A DNA stretch of 64,000 nt from Prevotella sp. (lineage in GTDB: Bacteria > Bacteroidota > Bacteroidia > Bacteroidales > Bacteroidaceae): the NCBI GenBank assembly GCA_017623155.1, contig JAGAPR010000001.1, positions 124,001-188,000 of the forward strand, written 5' to 3'. The stretch's first letter is position 1. Each line of letters begins with the position of its first letter. The notes under the pieces are model-generated. The model was not told the origin of the DNA, made no database searches, and saw only the letters and a list, made by a program, of their open reading frames with translations. Both the position numbers and the translations under genes were made by a program. Below are positions 1 through 8,705 of this stretch, piece after piece.

Positions 1-1227
1 GGTATATTCGATATAACCGGCGCGGTTGAGGATTTTCAATGCGGCGTCGGCCGGCACGGGAAAGTGTTTGAAGTTGCGGCAAAACTTGTCTATATTAAAC
101 TCGAAAGTCATGCCGTATCCCGCGCCTACGGCCACCTGATAGAAGTAGGCGAGGTGTTCATAAACCTGTTTGATGTATTCTTTTTCGGGGAATGTCTCGC
201 TTATTCGCTTTGTCAGTTTGACCCTGTCGCCGTCGTTATAAAGCATTACGGCGTATGCTTTGTTGCCATCCCGACCGGCACGACCGGCTTCTTGGAAGTA
301 AGCCTCTATGCTGTTGGGACAGTCTATGTGTGCCACTATCCTCACGTCCGGCTTGTCTATTCCCATGCCGAAAGCGTTTGTGGCCACCATTACCCGCACT
401 TTATCTTCCTGCCAGTCTTTTTGTCGCTTGTCTTTCTCGGCGTTTTCGAGTCCGGCATGGTAGAAAGTGGCAGTTATTCCGTTTCCGTTCAGTATGTCTG
501 ACACCTCTTTTGCCCGTCTTCTGCTGCGTACATAGACGATTGCGCAACCGTCGACACATTCCAATATGTGTATCAGTTCGCCCTGTTTGTCCATCGTTCG
601 GCGCACAATATACGCAAGGTTTTTGCGCTCGAAACTCATTTTGAACACCCGCTTCTCTTTAAATCCGAGTTTGTCTTGTATGTCATCTACCACTTCCGGC
701 GTTGCCGTAGCCGTCAGGGCGAGCACGGGAACATCGGGATGAAGCCTGCGGATATCGGATATTTTCAAGTAAGATGGTCTGAAATCATAGCCCCATTGGC
801 TTATGCAGTGGGCCTCGTCGATGGCGAAGAAGCTTACTTTGATGTGCCGGAGTTTGGTCTGGAACAATTGTGAAGATAGTCGTTCGGGAGATATATAAAG
901 GATGCGCACCGCGCCGAACACGCAGTTTTCCAATATGGTGAGAATTTCGTCGTGTGACAATCCGGAGTATATCGCGGCCGAGCGGATGCCCCGCCGTTTG
1001 AGGTTCGCCACCTGATCTTTCATCAATGCTATCAGGGGCGTGACCACAATGCACACACCATCGCCGGCAAGTGCCGGCACTTGAAACGTGACAGACTTGC
1101 CGCCGCCGGTTGGCATGAGTCCGAGCGTGTCTTTGCCCGAGCCTATGCTTTCGATGATATCCCGCTGTATGCCTCTGAAATCATCGTATCCCCAGTATCG
1201 GCGCAGCACTTCTTTGTATCTGTCCAT
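1..1227 (-). CDS. recQ: ATP-dependent DNA helicase RecQ (3' end outside window)
   Basis: Superfamily 2 3'-5' DNA helicase acting in recombination and fork repair. I translated this frame directly: it is open from an ATG at 1227 to the window edge (409 codons), so only the C-terminal zinc/winged-helix/HRDC part is missing. Residues 39-45 read PTGGGKS (Walker A), 137-140 DEAH within IDEAHCISQWGYDFR, and further on AYFQEAGRAGRDG, the RecQ motif VI. It starts 37 bp after the recJ stop on the same strand, so recJ and recQ are probably one transcript, pairing a helicase with a single-strand nuclease. Identification is secure; the full length cannot be judged. Confidence 0.95.
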   Translation of the reverse strand, partial: MDRYKEVLRRYWGYDDFRGIQRDIIESIGSGKDTLGLMPTGGGKSVTFQVPALAGDGVCIVVTPLIALMKDQVANLKRRGIRSAAIYSGLSHDEILTILENCVFGAVRILYISPERLSSQLFQTKLRHIKVSFFAIDEAHCISQWGYDFRPSYLKISDIRRLHPDVPVLALTATATPEVVDDIQDKLGFKEKRVFKMSFERKNLAYIVRRTMDKQGELIHILECVDGCAIVYVRSRRRAKEVSDILNGNGITATFYHAGLENAEKDKRQKDWQEDKVRVMVATNAFGMGIDKPDVRIVAHIDCPNSIEAYFQEAGRAGRDGNKAYAVMLYNDGDRVKLTKRISETFPEKEYIKQVYEHLAYFYQVAVGAGYGMTFEFNIDKFCRNFKHFPVPADAALKILNRAGYIEYT

Positions 1228-1264
1228 CCTTGTCTTGCAGATTGTAATATAGTGAAAAGAGCAG

Positions 1265-2992
1265 TCATTGCTGCTCTTCCGATGGCTTGATATCTTCTAT
1301 TTGCAGTTGTATCTCGTTGTGTTTATACGCGTTTTCTTCTATTGTGTATACAATATCGAACGAGCGTTTGCTTTTGATATACCGTGCGGCGGCACTTTGT
1401 CCGAATGCTATTCCGTTCATGACATTGCTCGAACGGCTGTCGACAAGTTCCAGCTTGATGTGTTCCTGATGCTTTCCCACGACCTTGCTTGTGCCGTAGT
1501 CGTAGACGTTTCTGGTGCAAAACAGCGGCTTGGGGTTGCAAGGTCCGTGCGGAGCGAACTTCTTTAAGTCGGCATACATCTTCTTGGTGATGTCCTTGAA
1601 GTCGATAACCGCCTCGATGTCGAGTATGGCCTGTGTCTGTTCAGGTACGATATGTTTGTGTACATACTCCTGAAATCTGCGCCGAAACTCGGGAATGTTC
1701 TCCTCTTTCATAGACAGACCGGCTGCGTAAGTGTGGCCTCCGAAGTTCACGAGCAGGTCGCGGCAGCTCTTGATTGCGTCGTAGATGTCAAATCCGGCAA
1801 CGCTCCTTGCCGAGCCGGTAGCTATTCCGTCGCTCATGGTAAGCACCACAGTTGGTCGGAAGTAAATCTCGGTGAGTCTTGATGCCACGATGCCTATCAC
1901 GCCTTTTTTCCAGTTGGCGTCGTATAGTACTATTGACGACAGATGCTTTTGGCTTTCCAATTTCTCCACGATGGAGTTGGCCTCTTCTGTCATTTGCTTG
2001 TCAATGTCTTTGCGTTGCTCGTTGTATTCGTTGATCATACCGGCCTCTGTCATTGCCCGCATGAAGTCTTTTTCCACGAGCAATTCCACTGTTTCCTTTC
2101 CGTTTTGCATACGTCCGGATGCGTTTATTCTCGGACCGATTTTGAAAACGATGTCGCTCATGTTCAGTTCCTTGTTCGACAGTCCGCAAATCTCGATGAT
2201 AGCTTTCAGACCGGTAGACGGGTTTTGGTTCAGTTGTTTCAGCCCGTGGAACGCGAGAATACGGTTTTCTCCCGTCACCGGCACGATATCCGACGCGATG
2301 CTCACGGCGCACAGGTCGAGCAGCGGTATCAGTCGTGCGAACGGTATGCCGTTGTTTTTGGCGAAAGCCTGCATCAGTTTGAAGCCGACACCGCACCCCG
2401 ACAGGTGATGAAACGGGTATGTGGAGTCCGGCCGCTTGGGGTTCAGTATGGCTTCGGCGGGCGGCATCACCTCGTCGGGCACGTGATGGTCGCATATTAT
2501 GAAGTCTATGCCGATGCTTTTTGCATACGCTATCTCCTCGACGGCCTTTATTCCGCAGTCGAGAACGATGATAAGTTTCACTCCTGTTTCCTTTGCATAG
2601 TTTATTCCTTTGTAGCTCACGCCATATCCTTCGTCGTATCTGTCGGGGATATAGTATTCCATATTGGAATAGAACTGTTGCAAAAACCTGTATACCAGAG
2701 CCACTGCCGTGCATCCGTCCACATCATAGTCTCCGTAGACCATGATGCGTTCCTTGCGCCCCATGGCGTCGTTCAGTCTGTCAACGGCCACATCCATGTC
2801 GTTCATCAGAAACGGGTCGATAAGCTCGTTGAGCATAGGGCGGAAGAAACGTTTTGCCGCCGATTCGGTTTTAATGCCTCGTCGGATGAGCAGATTGGCA
2901 AGAGTGGGGCTCATGCCTATTTTGTCTCCAAGCTCTTTAGCCGCCTTTTGTGTCTCCGGTGTTGTTGGTTCGTAATTCCATTTGAAGTACAT
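1265..2992 (-). CDS. recJ: Single-stranded-DNA-specific exonuclease RecJ
   Basis: Cytoplasmic 5'-3' ssDNA exonuclease of the DHH phosphoesterase superfamily, used in RecF-type recombination and repair. The 575-residue product has the DHH-family motifs VYGDYDVDGCTA (about residue 85), VLDCGIK, ICDHHVP, and GGHTYAAGLSM of the DHHA1 domain. The ATG at 2992 gives the usual N-terminus (MYFKWNY). Length is normal for Bacteroidales RecJ. recQ follows 37 bp downstream. Upstream, a palindrome TGCCTTTAAAGGCA (3037-3050) and AT-rich DNA separate it from the terminator at 3175-3215, so transcription of recJ-recQ probably starts between 3000 and 3170. Confidence 0.96.
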   Translation of the reverse strand: MYFKWNYEPTTPETQKAAKELGDKIGMSPTLANLLIRRGIKTESAAKRFFRPMLNELIDPFLMNDMDVAVDRLNDAMGRKERIMVYGDYDVDGCTAVALVYRFLQQFYSNMEYYIPDRYDEGYGVSYKGINYAKETGVKLIIVLDCGIKAVEEIAYAKSIGIDFIICDHHVPDEVMPPAEAILNPKRPDSTYPFHHLSGCGVGFKLMQAFAKNNGIPFARLIPLLDLCAVSIASDIVPVTGENRILAFHGLKQLNQNPSTGLKAIIEICGLSNKELNMSDIVFKIGPRINASGRMQNGKETVELLVEKDFMRAMTEAGMINEYNEQRKDIDKQMTEEANSIVEKLESQKHLSSIVLYDANWKKGVIGIVASRLTEIYFRPTVVLTMSDGIATGSARSVAGFDIYDAIKSCRDLLVNFGGHTYAAGLSMKEENIPEFRRRFQEYVHKHIVPEQTQAILDIEAVIDFKDITKKMYADLKKFAPHGPCNPKPLFCTRNVYDYGTSKVVGKHQEHIKLELVDSRSSNVMNGIAFGQSAAARYIKSKRSFDIVYTIEENAYKHNEIQLQIEDIKPSEEQQ

Positions 2993-3174
2993 TATATATT
3001 TGTTTTTTATTTTTTTCAGTAGCGAGGATTGCCTTTAAAGGCATATAATGGGGTGTAAAGTTAATAATAAAAAATAAGAAAAGGAAATATTGACAGTTAA
3101 GTTTTTGAGTTTTTAAGTTTTGTAATTAAAAGAGTGTTGAATGCCGGTTAAGTTGTTAATGAGATGAATATTAA

Positions 3175-3215
3175 AAGCGAATGCCGGCCCGTTCGTGTCG
3201 GGCCGGCATTCGCTT
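3175..3215 (-). terminator. Rho-independent terminator of the small membrane protein gene
   Basis: Perfect 17-bp inverted repeat: arms 3175-3191 and 3199-3215 with core GAATGCCGGCCCG and a 7-nt loop. On the minus strand it is followed by TTTTAATATT. It lies 20 bp past the stop of the His-rich membrane protein gene and insulates recJ from it. Confidence 0.85.
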
Positions 3216-3234
3216 ATATGTTTTTTGTCTGTCG

Positions 3235-3456
3235 TTATCCTATCGTATATGCGATAATCACGGCTATGAACATTATAACGGAGATAGCGATGAGGATGTT
3301 GAACAACAGTTTCTTAATCTTTTTCTTTCTCACTAACGAATTCAGACTTCGTCTTTTCCATTCGCTTATGTCGTTTTTGTCTCTCTTATGTCTGTGGTGC
3401 GAGTGACTGTGATGACTCGACGAATGCTCATATTGGTGTGTTGTATGTTCTGACAT
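3235..3456 (-). CDS. His-rich small single-pass membrane protein
   Basis: 73-residue protein that I cannot assign to a named family. Residues 1-23 contain nine histidines, including the stretch SSSHHSHSHHRHKRDK. Residues 24-50 are basic (SEWKRR, RKKKIKK), and residues 50-72 form one hydrophobic helix ending in IIAYTIG. The basic stretch before the helix predicts a cytoplasmic His-rich N-terminus. It has its own perfect terminator and lies 65 bp after the C1 peptidase gene on the same strand, so it may share that transcript. A metal-binding or metal-buffering role is only a guess from composition. Confidence 0.7.
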   Translation of the reverse strand: MSEHTTHQYEHSSSHHSHSHHRHKRDKNDISEWKRRSLNSLVRKKKIKKLLFNILIAISVIMFIAVIIAYTIG

Positions 3457-3521
3457 TTTGTAAAACGGTGTTTATTTTATATGATAAAAAAACTCCAAAC
3501 GTCATTGTTCCCGTTTGCTTA

Positions 3522-4727
3522 TCAGATACCGAGCTTTTTGCGGATGTCTTTCGGAATGGCGTTTTTGTTTACCATATAGTCCATCGTGTTTGCGGCGATG
3601 AAAGTTTTTGTCATATACCAAATGCCTTTATAGTCGCCCCATTCGCCCCATGAGTTCTTTACCATATAGTATTCCTTGCCGTTCTGGTCTTTGGCAATGC
3701 CGTAGATAAGCATGCCGTGGTCGTCGGTAAGTTCCCAGTTGTCGAAACGCTCCTGACGCATTTCCTGTGTCGGGACAATTTCCGGTGCCGTGCAACCGAG
3801 CGAGTCGTAGAGTTCGGCTTTCTTTGTCTTTTCGAGTCTCAGCCATCTTGCGGCATCACTACCCGACAGACCTTGTATTTTCTTTGTGTCGTAGGCGTAT
3901 GCCAGTCCCTTGCGTGTGAATCCCTCTTCGCTCACGTCGCCGCCCCATGCGATGCAGTAGCCCTCGTTGATGGCGTTGTCGATGATGCGCATCATCTCTT
4001 CCATCGGCACGTTGTATGACAGCGGATTGCGCCAGTTGTCTTGCACTTCAACGGCAAAGCGGGTATAGAACGGGTGGTGTGTGTAGGATGTTATTGTCAC
4101 ATAGTCGTCGAAGTTGAGCCCGAGACTTGCAGCAAAAGATTTCGGAGTGTACTCTTTGCCCTCGTATTTAAACTTCTCCGGGCATTTGCCGAGATAGGCG
4201 TCGAGTATTCCTTGCAGTCCCACTTTCCACTGAGAACTGATTTTCTTCTCCGAACTTTTGGCGATGGCTGCCACATACGGCTCCATGAGCGCGAAGAATT
4301 CGTTGAAGTTATTGAGCGAGTCGCCGTACAGCGTGCCGGGCAACGGCATTGCGTCTTCCGGACAGATGCCGTAGTGTTGCAGACAGAAAAGCGGGTCGTA
4401 GCATGAGCCGCCCTGTGAGAACTGGCAGTCGCCATGCAGTCTTACCACCTGTATCGCGCGGTCCATGTAGGTCTTGTTTGCCACGAAAGCCTCGCAGAGG
4501 TCGTATGTCTTGCCTGTCTTTTTCAGTATTTCGCTCTCGAAATACGACAGCGTGGAGTAAGCCCAGCAGGTGCCGCTGCGGTTTTGGTCCTTGATACTTG
4601 TGATTTTGTTTTCCTTGATAGTGGTGAACACAGGCTTGTTCTTGTTCACCGAGTCCTTTTTCCCTTCTTGTGCATTTGCTCCCGTAAAGGTCAGTAGAGC
4701 CAATGCAAAAACTAAAAATTTCCTCAT
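3522..4727 (-). CDS. Secreted C1-family cysteine peptidase (aminopeptidase C / bleomycin hydrolase type)
   Basis: 401 residues with a signal peptide (MRKFLVFALALLTFTGANA). Papain-fold catalytic triad: Cys54 in RSGTCWAYS, His337 in DDHGMLIYG and Asn358 in VKNSWGEWGDYKGIWYM. The long insert between Cys and His fits the bleomycin-hydrolase/PepC branch, which trims residues from peptide N-termini as a self-compartmentalised hexamer. The signal peptide points to a periplasmic or exported enzyme rather than the cytoplasmic PepC. It starts 16 bp after the aminopeptidase P stop, so the two peptidases probably form one operon for peptide use. Confidence 0.9.
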   Translation of the reverse strand: MRKFLVFALALLTFTGANAQEGKKDSVNKNKPVFTTIKENKITSIKDQNRSGTCWAYSTLSYFESEILKKTGKTYDLCEAFVANKTYMDRAIQVVRLHGDCQFSQGGSCYDPLFCLQHYGICPEDAMPLPGTLYGDSLNNFNEFFALMEPYVAAIAKSSEKKISSQWKVGLQGILDAYLGKCPEKFKYEGKEYTPKSFAASLGLNFDDYVTITSYTHHPFYTRFAVEVQDNWRNPLSYNVPMEEMMRIIDNAINEGYCIAWGGDVSEEGFTRKGLAYAYDTKKIQGLSGSDAARWLRLEKTKKAELYDSLGCTAPEIVPTQEMRQERFDNWELTDDHGMLIYGIAKDQNGKEYYMVKNSWGEWGDYKGIWYMTKTFIAANTMDYMVNKNAIPKDIRKKLGI

Positions 4728-4743
4728 TGTTGATTTACTTTTA

Positions 4744-6147
4744 TTATTTGTTTGTATTATCGTTCATGAATTTTTCCACGTCCTCGGGGTGGTAGGGTAT
4801 GCGTTTGCTGCCGAGGAACCGGCATCCGTCGCGGGTTATCAGTATGTCGTCTTCGATACGTATTCCTCCGAAGTCCTTGTATGTCTCGAGCATGTCGAAG
4901 TTAAGCCATTCCTTGCAGTGGCCTTTGGCGCGCCACTCGTCGATGAGTGCGGGTATGAAATAAATTCCCGGCTCGTCGGTCATCACGAAGCCCTCTTCGA
5001 GGCGTCGGCCCATGCGCAGGCAGTTTGTGCCGAACTGTGTCGACGGTCTTGTCTCCTCATCGAAGCCCACGTATTGCTGTCCCAGCCCTTCCATGTCGTG
5101 CACGTCCATGCCCATCATGTGGCCGAGACCGTGTGGCAGGAACATGGCGTGCGCTCCGGCGCGCACGGCCTCTTCGGTGTCTCCTTTCATGAGTCCGAGT
5201 TCTTTGAGCCTGTCTGTCATCAGCCGGCATACGTTCATGTGCACATCATACCACCGCACGCCGGGCTTGGCCACTTCGAGCGTGTAGTCGTGACATTCTT
5301 CAACGATGCGGTATATGTCGAGTTGGCGCTCGGTGAAGCGTCCCGATACGGGGAAAGTGCGTGTATGGTCCGAGCAGTAGTCATCGAGTTCGCACCCGGC
5401 GTCGCACAGCACCAGTCTTCTGGCTTCGAGAACATTTTCCGACGGGCATCCGTGCATTATCTCGCCGTGCTGCGTGAATATTGTCGCGAAACTGACTTTC
5501 GACGACAGCGAACCGGCAATGCCGTCTACCTGTCCGCCGACAAATCGTTCCGTAACTCCCGGACGTACCGTCTTCATGGCCGTGGTGTGCATCTCGTATC
5601 CTATGTCGCATGCCCGCTCGATGGCTTCAATTTCCTGCGGCTCTTTCACGGCGCGCATCTTTATTACGGCCATTATCAAGTCGAGTGATGCGGCCTCTCT
5701 CTGTTTTGCGGGGTGTATGCCTGTAAGATCCATTATCCTTATCATGGTGTCGTGCCTGTATGGCGGCAGGAAATGCACTTTTCTGCCCGCTTTACGAGCC
5801 TCGGCGCATATCGTGTCGAGTGCTTTTGCCGGAGCTGTAAGCCCCACACCTGCCTGTCCGGCCATGTCGCTCACGCTGTCTACCGAGCCGAACCATACTA
5901 TGTCTTCTATGTCAATATCGTCACCGACAAGCGTCTCAGTGTCGTTGTCAATGTCGATAACGCCGGTGAGTCCGTCGCGATGCAGCCCGAAATAATATAC
6001 GAACGTGGAGTCTTGACGGAACGGATAGTATGCGTTGGCCGGATAGTTGGCCGGCGCGTCGTTGTTGCCGAACAGTATGATGATGCCGCTTTTGACGAGC
6101 TTTTTAAGTTCCGTGCGGCGGCGGATATATGTTTCTTTATCAAACAT
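4744..6147 (-). CDS. pepP: Aminopeptidase P family metallopeptidase (Xaa-Pro aminopeptidase)
   Basis: 467-residue pita-bread-fold M24B peptidase that removes the residue before an N-terminal proline. Metal ligands are visible in order: two Asp in DAGCELDDYCSDHTRTF, His in LPHGLGHMMGMDVHD, Glu in TDEPGIYF and Glu in RIEDDILIT. The frame is open up to 6252, but I chose ATG 6147 (MFDKETYIRRR): it matches the family N-terminus and lies 29 bp below a promoter box at 6177-6184. No signal peptide, so cytoplasmic. Operonic with the C1 peptidase downstream. Confidence 0.93.
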   Translation of the reverse strand: MFDKETYIRRRTELKKLVKSGIIILFGNNDAPANYPANAYYPFRQDSTFVYYFGLHRDGLTGVIDIDNDTETLVGDDIDIEDIVWFGSVDSVSDMAGQAGVGLTAPAKALDTICAEARKAGRKVHFLPPYRHDTMIRIMDLTGIHPAKQREAASLDLIMAVIKMRAVKEPQEIEAIERACDIGYEMHTTAMKTVRPGVTERFVGGQVDGIAGSLSSKVSFATIFTQHGEIMHGCPSENVLEARRLVLCDAGCELDDYCSDHTRTFPVSGRFTERQLDIYRIVEECHDYTLEVAKPGVRWYDVHMNVCRLMTDRLKELGLMKGDTEEAVRAGAHAMFLPHGLGHMMGMDVHDMEGLGQQYVGFDEETRPSTQFGTNCLRMGRRLEEGFVMTDEPGIYFIPALIDEWRAKGHCKEWLNFDMLETYKDFGGIRIEDDILITRDGCRFLGSKRIPYHPEDVEKFMNDNTNK

Positions 6148-6176
6148 GATTTTTTTATATAGTTTGTTCTGTTCTG

Positions 6177-6184
6177 CAAAGGTA
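6177..6184 (-). promoter_or_regulatory. -7 box of the peptidase operon
   Basis: Minus-strand TACCTTTG matches the Bacteroidetes -7 consensus TAnnTTTG. The predicted transcript starts about 23 nt above ATG 6147. I see no good -33 element. Confidence 0.6.
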
Positions 6185-6360
6185 TACATTTTTTGTCGAA
6201 AAGTTGTATAAATGAATGTATTATTTAACCCGAGCCGGTGCCCACTTTTCATTTATTGACACGCTTTGACACCCGTTATTTCGCAAAAAACGTATGTCAT
6301 CTGCCATCTGTCATCTACTATCTCATATTTAACATTTTCACCGCTATTGTTTAAATAAGC

Positions 6361-6795
6361 ATAAATAAAGTGTCAATATTTATTATGTTAACGTCGCTGA
6401 GAATCGATTCTTTTCCAAGAAAAAATTTTTTTGGCGCAAATACGCGAATTATGAGACACTTCGTGTAAATAACTGTATATCAAAAGAATACAGAGGTTTA
6501 AGCCGTTTTTGAATGCCTCAAAATCCGTCTTGTTTTCCAATTAGGCCGTAATTGCATTCCAATTACGGCCTAATTGGACGCTCGTTAGGCCGTAAATGCA
6601 ATGCAATTACGGCCTTATTGCAAGGCAAAAATGTACGAAAAGGAGAAAATGTCGACATATAATTGTTTATGAATATTAAATAATCGACTTTTAAGTTAAA
6701 TATTTTAAGTTAATAAAACCTACTTTGAGTGTTTTGTTTTGTTGCGACTTTTTACTGTCGCTTCACATATTTTAAGTTAAATGCGAAGCTGAAAT
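6361..6795. repeat. Dispersed 435-bp intergenic element, copy A
   Basis: Nearly collinear with 28283-28716. Shared blocks include ATAAATAAAGTGTCAA, TATTATGTTAACGTCGCTGA, CGCAAATACGCGAATTATGA, CCGTTTTTGAATGCCT, the 88-bp four-unit array, and three TTTTAAGTTAA boxes at the right end. The array begins 176 bp from the left end in both copies. CATCT-rich heptamers precede both (6295-6335 here). It occupies the middle of the 1.1-kb gene-free stretch 6148-7265. The rest of that stretch holds the pepP promoter, a possible antitoxin-gene remnant at 6920 and the ffh promoter. Confidence 0.85.
6537..6624. repeat. Four-unit 22-bp palindromic array, class 1 (copy A)
   Basis: Units at 6537-6558, 6559-6580, 6581-6602 and 6603-6624. 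The asymmetric core alternates GGCCG, CGGCC, GGCCG, CGGCC. Units 1 and 2 form a perfect 18-bp hairpin: arm CCAATTAGGCCGTAATTG at 6537-6554 pairs with 6560-6577 around a 5-nt loop. Units 3 and 4 pair over AGGCCGTAA/TTACGGCCT (6587-6595, 6607-6615). No T-run follows either hairpin. Confidence 0.9.
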
Positions 6796-6919
6796 CTTAA
6801 AAGCAAATTCTCGTGCAGCGTGCCCAAATGCAGATATCCACTTTTGTAATGATATTATAAATCAAAACAATTTCCATAGATTTTCTACTGAGCCGAAAAA
6901 AATAAATGGAGGTGACAAT

Positions 6920-6967
6920 ATGACAACGATGCAACTGAATGCCGAGATTTACCGCAGTCTGGGGTGA
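6920..6967 (+). pseudogene. Remnant of a small antitoxin-like gene
   Basis: A strong Shine-Dalgarno (GGAGGTGA, 6908-6915) precedes an ATG whose 15 codons read MTTMQLNAEIYRSLG before a TGA. From memory this resembles the N-terminus of short Bacteroidales proteins encoded before RelE-type toxins (pattern MTT-ELNAE-R-L-IA-DE). Continuing in another frame, VIA is readable at 6964-6972, as expected after a one-base loss. No toxin gene follows. Read as a decayed fragment; it could also be a chance micro-ORF. Confidence 0.3.
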
Positions 6968-7222
6968 TAGCCATTATGACGACCATTGACAGCAATAAAT
7001 CGATTTTTCTTTTTGATAATAAGTCCGTCTTTATGCATGCGCCATCAATGACGGGTTATTTGTAGTGTTTTGGTAAGAAAAAACGAATATTCTTGCCGTT
7101 ACACGGCTTTGTCCGTTGTTTTTTTTGCACACAGTAGTAATGATGTGCGCAATTTGGGCTGCAAACGTTTTAAAATAGTTTAAAACACAGATAACTTATT
7201 CGTTTTTTCTGATAATATAGCG

Positions 7223-7230
7223 TACTTTTG
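7223..7230 (+). promoter_or_regulatory. -7 box of ffh
   Basis: TACTTTTG followed by C matches TAnnTTTG. A weak TTCG sits 20 bp upstream in the -33 position. The box ends 35 bp before the ffh ATG. Confidence 0.6.
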
Positions 7231-7265
7231 CAGGATAAAGTAATAATAACGACACATTAATATAT

Positions 7266-8627
7266 ATGTTTGAAAATTTAAGCGACAGACTTGAACGCTC
7301 GTTCAAAATCCTCAAAGGCGAGGGCAAAATCACTGAAATCAATGTTGCGGAAACGCTCAAAGACGTGCGAAGGGCATTGCTCGATGCCGACGTAAACTAT
7401 AAGGTTGCGAAGACTTTTACCGACACGGTGAAGAAGAAAGCTCTGGGTATGAACGTGCTCACGGCCGTGAAACCGAGCCAATTGATGGTGAAAATTGTGC
7501 ACGACGAGCTTACGGAACTTATGGGCGGAACGGCGGCAGAGCTGAAACTCGAAGGCCGTCCGGCGATAATCCTCATGTCGGGACTTCAAGGCTCGGGTAA
7601 GACAACGTTCAGCGGCAAACTCGCCAACATGTTAAAGACCAAAAACCGCAAGAACCCTTTGCTCGTGGCTTGCGACGTCTATCGTCCTGCTGCCATCGAA
7701 CAGCTTAAAGTCGTTGGTCAGACAGTGGGTGTGCCGGTATATACCGAGCCGGAAAACAAGAATGTGGTAGAGATTGCCGCCAACGCCATCAAAGAGGCAA
7801 AAGCAAAAGGCAACGATGTGGTAATCATCGATACCGCCGGCCGACTGGCTGTCGACGAGGAGATGATGAACGAGATAGAGACGCTGAAAAATGCCGTCAA
7901 CCCCGACGAGACACTGTTTGTCGTAGACTCGATGACAGGTCAGGACGCGGTGAACACGGCCAAGGAGTTTAACGACCGTCTCGACTTCGACGGCGTGGTG
8001 CTCACCAAGCTCGACGGCGATACACGCGGCGGTGCGGCTCTCTCGATACGCACGGTGGTGACAAAGCCTATCAAGTTTGTCGGTACGGGCGAGAAAATGG
8101 AAGCTCTTGATGTGTTCCATCCCGAACGAATGGCCGACCGTATTCTCGGAATGGGCGATATTGTGAGTCTCGTTGAGCGTGCTCAGGAGCAGTTTGACGA
8201 GAAGCAGGCCAAGGAGTTGGAGAAGAAAATACGCAAGAACCAGTTTGACTTCAACGACTTCATGAACCAAATCCAGCAGATAAAGAAGATGGGTAACATC
8301 AAGGATCTTGCGGCCATGATACCGGGAGTGGGCAAGGCAATAAAGGATGTTGACATAGATGACGACGCGTTCAAAGGAATTGAAGCCATTATCAACAGTA
8401 TGACTCCGAAAGAGCGTTCCAATCCCGATATAATCAATCAAAGCCGCCGCATGCGTATAGCGAAAGGCTCGGGCACAAACATTCAGGAAGTAAACCGCCT
8501 GCTGAAGCAGTTTGACCAGACCCGCAAGATGATGAAAATGGTGGCCGGCACATCCAACAGCAAGATGATGCAGATGGCAAATGCCATGCGGAAAATGAAA
8601 GGAATGCCCGGCATGCCTAAAATGTAA
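7266..8627 (+). CDS. ffh: Signal recognition particle GTPase Ffh
   Basis: 453-residue SRP54 protein that binds 4.5S RNA and signal sequences and delivers nascent membrane proteins to FtsY. N-terminal helical bundle (1-90), then the SRP GTPase with G1 GLQGSGKTT (about 107), DTAGRLAVDEE and TKLDGDTRGG. The C-terminal M domain is methionine-rich and ends in RKMMKMVAGTSNSKMMQMA. Standard length. First gene after the promoter at 7223; folD follows after 78 bp that contain a heptamer tandem repeat. Confidence 0.98.
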   Translation: MFENLSDRLERSFKILKGEGKITEINVAETLKDVRRALLDADVNYKVAKTFTDTVKKKALGMNVLTAVKPSQLMVKIVHDELTELMGGTAAELKLEGRPAIILMSGLQGSGKTTFSGKLANMLKTKNRKNPLLVACDVYRPAAIEQLKVVGQTVGVPVYTEPENKNVVEIAANAIKEAKAKGNDVVIIDTAGRLAVDEEMMNEIETLKNAVNPDETLFVVDSMTGQDAVNTAKEFNDRLDFDGVVLTKLDGDTRGGAALSIRTVVTKPIKFVGTGEKMEALDVFHPERMADRILGMGDIVSLVERAQEQFDEKQAKELEKKIRKNQFDFNDFMNQIQQIKKMGNIKDLAAMIPGVGKAIKDVDIDDDAFKGIEAIINSMTPKERSNPDIINQSRRMRIAKGSGTNIQEVNRLLKQFDQTRKMMKMVAGTSNSKMMQMANAMRKMKGMPGMPKM

Positions 8628-8640
8628 CATCTCCCATTTT

Positions 8641-8694
8641 ACATCTGACATCTGACATCTGACATCTGACATCTAACATCTAACATCTAACATC
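8641..8694. repeat. 7-bp tandem repeat (ACATCTG/ACATCTA) between ffh and folD
   Basis: Four ACATCTG units (8641-8668), three ACATCTA units (8669-8689) and a partial ACATC (8690-8694). It begins 14 bp after the ffh stop and ends 11 bp before the folD ATG, next to the likely ribosome site AAAGGA. Related, less regular CATCT runs occur at 6295-6335 and 28232-28264. Confidence 0.95.
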
Positions 8695-8705
8695 GAAAAA
8701 GGACT

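Noticed and set aside
1943-3022. Long plus-strand open frame of 359 codons
   Set aside because: It is the antisense shadow of recJ, which has full DHH and DHHA1 motifs; the shadow's composition (His, Val, Cys rich) is typical of antisense reading.
6537-6624. CRISPR array
   Set aside because: The 22-bp units are adjacent with no spacers, each is palindromic, and no cas genes are in the window.
6361-6795. Insertion sequence
   Set aside because: No transposase frame, no terminal inverted repeats and no target duplication were seen in either copy.
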